Shown: piece after piece, positions 13,901-25,377 of the stretch | Numbering within the stretch: position 1 is the stretch's first letter | How the letters are laid out: each line of letters opens with the position of its first letter | Assembly: GCF_014905175.1 (NCBI RefSeq) | Contig: NC_057792.1 | Location: forward strand, 1,922,001-1,986,000 | Direction of reading: 5' to 3' | DNA: 64,000 nucleotides | Source: Aphidius gifuensis | Taxonomy: Eukaryota; Arthropoda; Insecta; Hymenoptera; Braconidae | Program-made: the position numbers and the translations under genes | The notes under the pieces: model-generated | Databases searched by the model: none | Told to the model about the DNA's origin: nothing | The model's input: only the letters and a program-made list of their open reading frames with translations

Positions 13901-16900
13901 GTGTTATGCTCCATTGGACCCCTTTTACTTCGTAAAACACGACAGGTTATATATTTTCTATAAAATCCGGTTTTCTATATTATATCGCGTGCCAGACAAC
14001 GATTGACTCGTCGCTGCTGGTGACTAAATCCCACCAGAAGTCAAGAAAATACTTGTGTTTTTATGTCGTGTATTAGTTTGTGTCGGTCATTTAAAAATTT
14101 CAATACTCGATAACAAATAACCATCATAATGAATGTATAAAAAAAATTATTAAATGATTGAGAAATCATGTATTAATAATGATTTATTTATTATAAATTT
14201 CATAAACAAAATTAACGTAATATTAGCTGGAATTTTTTCGTGAATGAATTTTCTGGATGTAAGCTTTTATTACTAGTGGAAAAATTTCTTTTGGATATTT
14301 TATATGATTACTTTTTTGACTCAATTTTTTACGAGCAGTTAAATCTTTTTTTCAAGGGTTTAGGGGATGAGTGTATGGTTTTTTTTGTTCTTTTTTTCCA
14401 ACAACTGTAACCAAGTATTTTGATAGTTACAAAAAAAAAGAAATTTTATATATTTTCTCTTTTTTTTTTTTATTTTTATTCACACCACAAAGATTTTTCT
14501 ACCTGCAAAATTGCTAAAATTGTGGAATTTTTATTTATTTATTTTTATCTTCAAAGCTGTATAGATTTATTTGATATTTTTTTTTTTATTTTTTCCCATC
14601 AACATTTTATTCGAAGCAACTGAAATTTATTTATTTCGGTATATATAAAACACCTGCAACGAAAAAAATTTGTGATTTATTTTTTTATGTATTTTATTCA
14701 AGTAAATTAAATTAATTAAAATTAAAATATTCGTTTTTTTTTTTTAACTTCAGATTGAAATAAAATTTCGAAAATATAGAAATATTGTTAATTTATTTAA
14801 CACATAAATTTTTATACACTTAAATATAAATTTATTTATCAAATACAAGTGTCGTGCTACTGATGATTAAAATAATCTAAAATAGCTCTAAAAATAATTA
14901 TATCTCGTAGCGTGAAAGTAATCCCATAAAAAAAAAATCAAATACCAAAGAAAAATAAAATAAAAAAGCATAGTAACATCACTTCCTCGTTGAGTTTTCT
15001 GAGCACATACAACATTTGAAGAAACTTCCTTGGTACATACTTCACAAAGTAATTATACCAACGCGTGCAACACTATATTCCCAGGTGAGTTTACTCGCAA
15101 GATTCACCTCAACTAGAAAGAAATTATTTTTTCCTATTTAAAGAAGAATATAAAAATAAATAAAAAAGATTTTCTTTTTTTTTCTCACTGAGTGTTTCAT
15201 CGCGAAATAAAAATAAAAAAAAAAGCCACGAAACTATCAAGTGTGTTAAAGCTACACTTGGAAATAAGACTGCAGTTTTTATATTTTTTTTATAAATAAA
15301 TATAAAGCTAAAAAAAAAAAATGAGTATACTGCAGTTGTGTCCAATTATCTCACTGTATTTACAACATATTTTTACTTGTGGTAGATAATGACTTGTTTA
15401 AATGATACTTTAGTTGATTGTCGCGCAATTTAAAAATTATATATATGTATTGTGGTTTTGTTATACCACCTGTCACTAATTTACTCATTTAATTTGTTTA
15501 TTTATTATTTTTATTATCCTCCTATTATTAAATAAATTAAATAATTTTTTTTATCTAATTATAAATTTGTATTTTTGTTGCAGAAGCATCTGGAGAATTT
15601 GGATGGTTACTTACTTTAGTCATTGTTTCACTTATATCAGCAGCAATTGGAGCTGTTGTTATGGTTACTTTACTTCACTGTCGAAGGTACCTAATTAATT
15701 CATATTTTGTAAATTAAATTAAGCAATAATCTCGTGTTAATTAAAACAAAATAACTGGCATATAAATTTTCAATTAATTTTCATAATAAAATAATTAATT
15801 AATTGAGTAGTTTTTTCATTTTAAATTTATAACTAATGAAATTTTGTGGTATTTTTTTTTGTTTCAGAATGAAGAGTTCTGGTGGCAGAGGTAATTTTAA
15901 AAATTCAATCAATATATATTTCTTTTCTTCATATCAATTCCCATCATTTCAAATAATAATGATAAAATAAAATTGAGTGGAAAAAATGAGAAATAAAAAA
16001 AGTATTGAGATAGAAAGACAAGTCCCGCAGCTTTCCAACTACCAAGTTTCTTTGCAATCTCTAATATACAAGCCAATCGATAAAGATCCAAGATTTCTTA
16101 TCTTTTTTAACAATCATCGCTGTCTTCTGCATGTTCCCTGTCGAGAGAGATATTTTCTCCTTTTTTTTTTACATATATATTTTTTAAAACTTTCATAATC
16201 AGTATTCAAGGTTGTTAAATGAAAAAATAATATTTTTTAAACAAACCACCAAATAGTTTATACTTGAAAATAAATAATAAATATATTATATTTAGTTGAT
16301 AAAATTAAACAACTAAATATATAATAAATCAAGTTATTTTGAAAAAATGATAATGAGCAAAACATTAAAAATTGTCACGAGTAATTTTGTATCTCTGTTG
16401 AGCATATCTCCCATCCGGATATGTCGGCGCCAATGTCACAAACCCTTTTTTAATATTATCATCATTATGGTTGTTTTAATTTTTTTTATTTTAATTTTTC
16501 ATTTATTCTCTGTCTCGCCATAATTTTGTAGCATGGTGCAGCATTTAAGATCCTAACTCATTCACCCCAAGTTCATCATTGTCATCAAACCGAAACGAGC
16601 AAACACATAATGAAAGCAAAAATAAAATAAAAAAGTTTTAAATTAAAAATAAATAAAAATAAATTAAATAAGGGGTCATAAGGATCGATTGGTATTTAAT
16701 TAGTTAGCATAATGAAAGTGGCATAAATGTCGCGAACATAAAACGAGACTCATGATTTTCAAGATGACAAAAAAAAAAGTAAAAAAAAATACAAATTAAA
16801 TGAGAGGATAAGAGAGAAAGATGAGAAGAGAGGAATTATATAAAATCCTCTTTGATACATGAGAAAAACAAACATGAAAGAAATTAAATTTTAAAAAATA

Positions 16901-19896
16901 AAAAAAAGGAAATAGTATATATCTATCTGTGTTTCTTGTTCATCGTCATCATTTATTTATTTTATTATTTTTAAATGTTGCTCACTTGGACATGCGACAC
17001 ACAGTGGACATTGAAACGCGTCTAATTAACTTTCCGATTTGAAATCAACCGTGTGCCTCCTCTTCACTGGACTGATACGATCAAAATCGAAAACGTCGTT
17101 GTGGTCGATGTTTCAAACGTTATACTAAATCTCTTTTTTTTTTTTTAATTTTATTTTCATTTAATTTCTTTTTTTTTTTTATTTGCCACCACGTTTATAA
17201 TACCTTTAACCCTATTTATTTTTTTTACTATTATTTTTTGCTTTATAGGTCATCGTTTTTATACCATTGGATTAATTTTAAATCAGCAGTACATTTATGT
17301 AGTTTTTTTTTTTGTTTGATTTTATTTTATTTAGTTTTTATCTATATATAAACTTCTTTTCAACAACAACATTGAGAACCGAATTAATTATCCAACACTC
17401 GTACCACTTGAGTCGATCGTTTCTGCAATGCTGTCTCAACACATTCACAATTCACAACCCCCCTTTTAATTTTCCCATTCAACATTATCCTATACAGTAT
17501 ATTTTATTTATTTTTTTTATTTTTTAATTTACGTATGTGATGCTTCTTCTGTCTGTAATCAAACGCCTTTTCAACATATTGAAATATACAAATTATTTAA
17601 TTTATATACTAAATCTTTTTCCAATTGATATAAATTTTTTAAAATAAAAAAAAACGGGATTTATATTTGAGTGTATTATAATTATAATCAAATATTAAAT
17701 TATTATTTTTTTTTTATTGTTTTGCATTCCATAAGGACACGCGGTGTCCTTAGATCTACAAAATCCAGTTGTGTTATACGTCTCGATGACATGAGCACAA
17801 TGGTGAGAGAGGAATTTTAAAGAAAAGAAGGTCAAAAAAAATATTAATAAAAAGAGTAAAGACTAAAAATATAAAAGACAAAAAATACAGAGAGAATATA
17901 GTATCTCCCCCTTTTTTTTTATATATGTATATGATATTTTCCCCCTGTTTTATATCTTTTTCATATGCCTAGTCATGTCATAATGTTCAATGGGGGGGAA
18001 TCCCATGAGTCCATGACATAAACATGAACGTACGAATTTATCCACATATCATGTAAAAATAATATAAAAAAAAAATATATATATAAATTTAGGGCGGGTA
18101 AAAATATTCTTTGGCATATCAAAATTCTGAATATATACCCCTCACCTGGCACTTCAAGAGATTCATGATGACTACCCCTTTGCCCCTCCTTATTGATGCT
18201 ACATGCTACATGCACCATAGACAAAGACAACTTGCTCTGTATCAAAAAAAAAATATATAATATATAAAGTGAAAAAAAAAAAAAAGTTATGAAATATGTA
18301 AGTGAGAGAGAGGAAAGAGAGGAGGGTTGGGTGCACAAATGTGAATCATAAAAACGGTTGAACAAAATAAAAATTATATGATGTAGGGTGAAATTTGAGA
18401 AGACACACCACCACACCCACCCTAAATACATACAAGAAAAAATAAAAAATAAAATAATAATATGCCAATCTAATTTTCCATCCCTTGATGGAAATATTTC
18501 TCTTCTCAATTTCATAAATGAAATATAATGAACAATATTAATTTCATAATCCATTCAATTTTTTATTTCTTCGATCCTATTTTATTTATTATTATTATTT
18601 GAAATTGATTGTGTTTATTATTTTTAATTGAATGAATTTTAATGGGATTTTGTATTTTTTTTTTTTTAGCAAACTGTTGTGGTGTTGATGATGAATCAAA
18701 TCCTCAAGAAGCACTTGGTGGTGGTGCTGGTGGTGTAGCTGGTGGTGTTTCAGTTATTCCTGATAGACCACCATTGGAACTTGACAAATTACCACCGTAT
18801 CATGATGTAACACCAACACCAGGTAAATATAAATTATTTGTAATTAAAAAATGTAATAATAAACTAACTAAAATTAATATAAATTTAAGAAAAATATAAT
18901 TAACAAAATTAACTAAAATAAAAAAAACCTTCTTCTTCTTCTTTTTTCTTAGTTTTATATTTTTATCCATCAGGACACAATGTATGGTCATGGCTTGGTT
19001 CACGTCGTGGTGGTGGTACTGCTGGTGTTGTAACAACACCATTAAATTTACCACAACATCGTTGTCAAATAAATATACCAGTTGAAAATCATTATACACA
19101 TATGCAAACTGATGAAGCATTATATGCTGAATTAGATTCACAAACAGCAAGTTATGCTAGTGATTTACAATTACAATTACGTAGTAGTTCAACATATGAC
19201 GATGGTGGTTTAATGCCTGGTGAAGATGATGATTATCATGAACTTGATGCTGCTAGATTACATCGTAGATATGGTAACAATGAGACTGATACATTAAAAC
19301 GTGATTCTGGAAGAACACAACATAGTCAAAGGTAAAATAATACATTTCATTTTATTTAAATTATATTTAAATAAAAATTCAAACATTTATTCATTTATTT
19401 ATTTTATTGTTACAGATTAAAAGAGCCAGACTACGAAATGTATGAAAATGGACCATCAACACCAGTTCCACCAATACATTTACCAAATAATATTATAAAT
19501 AATAATAATAATAATCATAGTAATCATAATAATAATAATAATATTAATAATAATAGTAATAGTCTTCATCATCATCATAATCATCATCATCACCATCATA
19601 ATCATAATCATCATAATCAACAAATACGTTCATCAAGTACAAATGATATTAATCCGTCATATCAAAATACAGCATATACTGGTAGTGATGCTGAACTTGA
19701 TGGACAATTATTAAGTAGTGCACCAAGTAGTGCATATTATAGTGATCTTAGCTCAAATTCAAATAATCATAGTACAACAAATAATTGTATGACATTACCA
19801 ATAACTATGAATTCAATTAATCATGAACAAACAATACATTATAGATTGGCATCAATTAATGAAACAACAACAACAACACCTTCTGATTATATTTGA
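7975..19896 (+). CDS. Single-pass membrane protein with long low-complexity cytoplasmic tail (3' part of gene)
   Basis: I do not recognise the family. Six exons join in phase: 7975-8242, 15584-15686, 15868-15890, 18670-18822, 18974-19331 and 19416-19896 (stop TGA). The first begins at a splice acceptor, so the N-terminus and any signal peptide lie upstream. Exon 1 encodes a Ser/Asn-rich stretch, then an acidic YYTSNDVDSLW block, a PPPPRPPYLP proline run and a CDLC pair. Exon 2 encodes one hydrophobic membrane helix (WLLTLVIVSLISAAIGAVVM) ended by a basic HCRR stop-transfer. Exon 3 is a 23-nt micro-exon. The tail has CC, a Gly-rich run, a LPPYHD motif resembling a PPxY WW-binding site, several tyrosines in acidic contexts, and poly-Asn/poly-His tracts. 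An extracellular N-terminus and a signalling or adhesion role are inferences. Introns are 7.3, 0.18, 2.8, 0.15 and 0.08 kb. Confidence 0.8.
8243..15583 (+). other. 7.3-kb intron of the membrane-protein gene
   Basis: This interval runs from a consensus GTAAGT donor after exon 1 to a TTGCAG acceptor before the transmembrane exon. A short TTTA repeat follows the donor directly. No supported exon was found inside. Several GC-richer islands stand out against the A/T background, at about 9590-9830, 10860-10950, 13200-13330 and 13880-14050. They are candidate enhancers only by composition. Confidence 0.6.
15868..15890 (+). other. 23-nt micro-exon of the membrane-protein gene
   Basis: The exon has a TTTCAG acceptor before it and a GTAATT donor after it. 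It enters in phase 2 and leaves in phase 1. It joins CGA-AG to A-ATG-AAG and G to CA-AAC, giving R-M-K-S-S-G-G-R-A just inside the membrane. Skipping it would shift the frame, because 23 is not a multiple of three, so it is probably constitutive. Confidence 0.65.
15891..18669 (+). other. 2.8-kb intron of the membrane-protein gene
   Basis: The intron is AT-rich and contains no supported exon. A GC-richer island lies at about 16990-17110. A long open frame on the minus strand at 17973-18554 is discussed as a finding. Confidence 0.55.
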
Positions 19897-22265
19897 TATA
19901 TGTCTATGAGAAAAACAAACAGAAGGTATAAATTAAGAATTGATTAGGTGAAATTGTTTTATTATTTTTTTGTTTTTTTTTCTATTTAAAAAATCAACAA
20001 AGACAAAAAGGGAGAACAAATTAATTATGTTGTTTTTATATTTAAATTTTCTTTTTTTTTGTTTGAAACATATCAATCTGAATAATGTTAAAATAGTATA
20101 TCATTAGATCTTCTCATTTTAAATTCAATTTTTTTGTTTTATTTTTGTTTCGTTTTTTTTTTTTTAATTTAATAGCAGAATGAAATTTGCACAGTACGAA
20201 TGAAGTTATTTCGTGGAACAGGTGTTTCGTAATTTGATGGTTTACATTCACATACACACACGTGTATATAAACATTTATACTGACAAGTGTATATAGGTA
20301 TAAGCCTGTAAGGGAATAACCACTCTTCTCTTCTTCCCATTTTTATTTTTTCTGCTCTCACAATTTTTTTATTCTCGCATTTTGCTCTTCACCATGTTCA
20401 ATGGCCTCAATCTCAGCCATTATAAATATATATATATATATTTTATTACTATTTTATATATCACAACCAATAGCAAGTTAAAAAATTGATTTAAAAAATT
20501 TTTATTCACTTATTTTAATAACGAAATAAAAAAAAAAAAAGAAAAAAATGTATTTCGAATTCAACTTGTATATATTTTTAATCATTTTATTTTGCATTGA
20601 AAAAATTCTTTTTTATTTTTCGTTAAAGAAATTCGTTGAGAGAGTTAAAAAAGTAAATAAGAGAAAAAAAAAAAATTGAAAAGAAAATATGCTGATAAGT
20701 ATTGAGTAGGGATATCATTAGTGTCCTTGATACGTTTTACATGTATATACGAAGAATCAAGACAGCTTGCCTCCATACTTACACGCACTTTAATTTATTA
20801 TCAAGTTGAACAACAACCGTGGCAAAAGACACTGTGGGTGCTTGCGGCTTGACTTTTATTTAACATTTTGTTTTTTTAAATTTTTTAAACATTATTATAT
20901 ATTTTATTAGTTTTTTAAACATTACTTTTTTTTTTTTAAATATTATTTGTGTGCGTGTATGTATGTGGGGTGAATGATTTTGCTCGTCGATTTATACAAG
21001 TGTGTAAAAGACAAAGATAATTGTGCAACAGATGCAACAATGCTATTGTGTGTATGTATATAGTATTCCTCGCGGGCACGCAGTAATTAATTGCAATGCT
21101 CGCGGTCACAAAAAAATAGAAGAAAAAAAAAAAGGGTGGTTGGGAGGAGGAGTACAGAATGAGGAGGATGAAGAGGGCGGTAGTGATTCTCTTCTCTTCT
21201 CGCATTATTCAACTGAAAAAAATCCCACGACGCTCGTTGGTTTTTTATAAAAAAAAAATATAAACAAAGAAATAGAAAACAAAATAATAAATAAATAAAA
21301 AATTGTGAAAATAAATTTGAAAAAATAACAACTAAAACATTGAGAAAAAAATTAAATAAACATTTTTTTCATTTAATCGCTTGGTATGTCTGCGACACGG
21401 TAGTTACTTTATGGAATTCTCAAATGTCTAATTAAGAATATTTGTAAAGTCAAAAAAAAAAAAAAGCGTAATTTTTTGAATATTTATTCAAATGAATAAA
21501 ATTTTTGAAATTCGTTTTCTTTTTTTTTTTAAATCAAACTTGTACAAAATACTTTTTTCTAACTTGTAATTTATATATTGAAATTGAAAAAAAAATTATA
21601 TATTTAATTTTAATATTATATAGGGAAACTAACATTGACTCTGACACTGTTGGTAATTATTATTTTTAAATTTATAATATTGCAATTTTGTTATTGTTTT
21701 AAATTACAGTGATTTTTAGATTTTTTTTTATTTAAAATTTTTGTTTGATCAGTGTTTCAAGTCAATGCCCATCAATGTCATTAATTTAAAATAAAAAAAA
21801 ATCGTAAATAAGTCAGCGATTAGTCGCCAATTTTCGTAATTATCGTACTTGATAGTCTAGAAAAAAAAAATTAGAATAATTAAAATAGATTACTAGTTAT
21901 TAGTTGAGGAAATAATATGAAAAAATTATAATAATACTATCATGTATATAAATAGAAAATAATTCAAACAATGTACATTTATATTTATCGCTAAATTAAT
22001 ATTTATATATATAACTGAGTGAGTTAAAAAAAAAATTAAAAAACAAATCTCTGTAGTGTTTTTTCTATTCGAGCTGATAATTATAAAAGAAATAAATTAA
22101 AAAACAAATATAAAAAAAAAAAATAATAAAATGAGTTTGATTTAATTATTTTAATGAAAATGTTAATTTGATTTTCAGGAGTTGGATAAGCTGTGAAATT
22201 GACACGACAATACCTTTTTTAATTTATAATTCCCTGATATTTTAAAAATTCGATATAAAAAAACA

Positions 22266-22903
22266 ACCCTCTGGGATGGATTAATCGATTCTAGAGACAA
22301 CTACTGGTTTAAATAATTTTTTTAACTATGATAGAGTTGAGCTATCCACATAATTTTTTTTTTATTGAATTGTCTAGGATCAAAGCTAATTAAGAGAAAA
22401 AAATTATAATTTTTGAAATGGTAAAAAAGGGGCAGAGGGTGGATTAATACGATTCTACGACGACTACTGGTTTTTAATTTTTTTTAACTATGATAGAGTT
22501 GAGCTATCCTCGTAATTTTTTTTTCATTAAATTGTCTAGGATCAAAGCTAGCTTAGGAAAAAAAATTATAATTTTTGAAATGGTCAAAAGAGGGTAGAGG
22601 GTGGATTTTAACTGTATTTATTTTTTTTGTCTATGATGGGGTTGAGCCATCCTCGTAATTTTTTTTTTATTAAATTGTCTAAGATCTAAGCTAGTTTAGA
22701 AAAAAAAATTCCGAGGATGGCTCAACCCCATCATAGTTTAAAAAAATAAAAACAATTAAAATCCACCCCCTACCCCCTTTTGACCATTTCAAAAATTATA
22801 ATTTTTTTTTCTAAACTAGCTTAGATCTCAGACAATTTAATGAAAAAAAAATTACAAGGATAGCTCAACCCCATCATAGACAAAAAAATTAAAAATAGTT
22901 AAA
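22266..22903. repeat. Foldback repeat: three direct ~163-bp units followed by an inverted copy
   Basis: The motif GGATTAAT...ACTACTGGTTT...CTATGATAGAGTTGAGCTATCC...TTGTCTAGGATCAAAGCTAG recurs with GGAT anchors at 22278, 22441 and 22603, a spacing of 163 and 162 bp. The third unit stops at about 22708. The sequence then turns round: GAGGATGGCTCAACCCCATC, ACCCCCTTTTGACCATTTC and CTTAGATCTCAGACAATTTA read as the reverse complement of the same unit, to about 22903. No open frame of any length is present. A non-autonomous foldback or MITE-like element, or a locally rearranged satellite, would fit. Confidence 0.85.
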
Positions 22904-23222
22904 ATAAAAAGACAAGTTCGTATCAGGAACATATAAATGACGAATCATTTAAATTAAATCTAATTGAAATATCAATTAATTTTCATTTCAATATAGTGTA
23001 AACTATATCTTCTCATAACGAAAATTATTTTTTTTGTAGAGGTTCTGATTCTCCAAAATGATTATTATTGATAGAGTATAATATTTTTATTTTTTTAATA
23101 ATAAAAAAAAAAAAAAGTTATTGTGTTAAATCGTTTTGGTCTTCGCACACGTAATTTATTTATTTATTTTCTATACAGAATTCTACGGGCGGGATATATA
23201 AATTATACATGTAAATATACGG

Positions 23223-23235
23223 TCAGCAGAGGGCA
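23223..23235 (+). promoter_or_regulatory. CTCF-like motif
   Basis: TCAGCAGAGGGCA closely fits the published CTCF core (CCASYAGRKGGC-like). It sits in a GC-richer patch between two convergent genes. It is a motif match only; occupancy is inference. Confidence 0.35.
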
Positions 23236-24194
23236 ACGGTTGAAGATCCAAATGTCTGATATCGAATTATGTGTTGGCGCGATATCCATTGCACTCTGTT
23301 ATTTGTTTTTTTATTTATTTTTTTTTTGGGTTCTTTAATTTTTTTATTTATCATCTGGGCTGATTTCAAAAGTCAAGCTTATTTTGTTACTGAAGGAATC
23401 ATGAAACTCTAAATATGATTGGTGAAATTTCAATAATTAATAAAAGTACTTTAACAAATTTACGTGATAAAATTAAATCTAATTATGAAAGTTTTTAAAA
23501 AGAGGCAAGGCTGATATTATAATAATTCTATAATATTTTTAAATAAATAAAGCAACACATTGTTTGATTTTTTTTTTTCTTTTTACATCTCATTCACTTG
23601 TTCATTGTTTTTCAAAAAAAAAAAAAAAATCACTCGCATCATAATTATCCATTTACTCTTGCGCGTCAACTTATAATTCTTAATGATGTTATTAATAATC
23701 AATTACAAATATAGTTTTTTTTTTTTTTTCTTTTTTCATAACTACAGAGTATGATACATAGAGAAATATTTTTTTTTAAATTACTTAATTTTTTTTTCAC
23801 GACTTTTTTTTATTTTTTAATTATCATAAGAATTATTTTTAATTTATTTATCAAATACTAGACTTATTATTTTTCAAGTCAAATCAGTACTAATGATTTC
23901 AAAATATTTTTTACATTTTTATTTATTATTTTATTTTTTGATCAAATTAAATTTTTCAGTTCGCAGAATAAATGCAAGGAAGAGATTTTAATAATTTTTC
24001 AATGTAAAATTTAAACTACTGCAAAAAAAAAAAAAAAAAAGAAAAAAAAAATTAATATATGTTTATTGTTTTGTTTGATAATTGTTTCTATTATTTTTAA
24101 TTGTAACCATTTTGTTTTTTTTAATAAAATAAACTAAATAATAAATAAAAACAGGATAAATACAAGACGTGTGAAAAATAAAATCTCAATGAAA

Positions 24195-25344
24195 TTATTC
24201 TCTATCATTAACATAAATTCTAAGTGGATGTTCACGTCTACGATATGTTGAAGCTGATGAATTACGATTATCTCTTGCTGTTTCAGTAGAATCAGCTATT
24301 TCTCTTTTTGTTTTGATGAAAGGTTGTTTTGATTTTTCAGCTGTGTCTCTGTAAAATATTCATAATTAATTATTAAAAAATCTTCAACATAAATATAAAT
24401 TTACATATATTGAAAGCTAAATAATTACCTGTAATAAATAACAGCACCATCATATAATTCTGGTATATCATTACCAATAGCTATACTTGTCCATTCCAAT
24501 TGTCTATTTCTTTGTCCCATTGGCCATCTGCCCTTGGTGAATTCTAAATTTTCAGGTGATATACTTGATAATTCAGCAACTTTTTCAGTTAATTCTTCAA
24601 TGGTTGCTTGTGGTGATGACAAAACAATTTCTTGATACTGTTGTCCATATTCAACACCAGAATAACATTTAACAATAACAAGAACTTGTTTGTCATTCGT
24701 GACTTGTTCAAAACCATCCAATTCTTGAAATATAATATCAATTGGTGAATTGAGACAAATATCACTCAATACTTGATGATTAAAATAAACTTTTGATGGT
24801 ATTTGATGAATTTTTTTTCTCAATCTTATTTTATCAACTGTTATATCAGTATTCATTTTAGATTTCATATCATTGACAATTGTATTTTTTAATTGTTTAA
24901 TTGTCATATCTTTTGTCACAATAATATCAAATAATAATTGAAAATTTGAATCAGTTGATGATGTTGTATTTAAATATAATTGATGTAATTTAATTTTAAT
25001 TTCATTAATACCAAGTATACGTAATAATACAATATTTATTATTGAATTATTATCAATTTTACTATAAATTCTATCATCATCATATTTATGTGAATAATTT
25101 ATATCATTAATATAATCATTATCTTCAGCATCAAATTTAAAACTATTATTTGATATACCAAGGTATTTTTCTATTTGTAATTTAAATACATGTATTTTTA
25201 ATCTTCTATCAACAAATAATTTCAGGTACGTATTTCCATTTTTATCATTTACTTTTTTAATAACTTTGAAGTATTTTTTTAATTCAATATTTAATAATTC
25301 TTTTTCAAAATTTTTTTCTTTATTTGAATATTGATTATCTGTTG

Positions 25345-25377
<33 letters not shown>

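Larger units (their letters stand above)
19897..24194. other. 3' UTR of the membrane-protein gene and intergenic DNA before Usp47
   Basis: The first kilobase after the TGA is T-rich and fits a 3' UTR, but no cleavage site can be fixed because AATAAA-like strings are everywhere. The rest holds the foldback repeat at 22.27-22.90 kb, a CTCF-like motif near 23.22 kb and A/T homopolymers. No gene is visible. Genes on both sides end here (plus strand ending, minus strand ending), so this is a convergent intergenic region. Confidence 0.6.
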
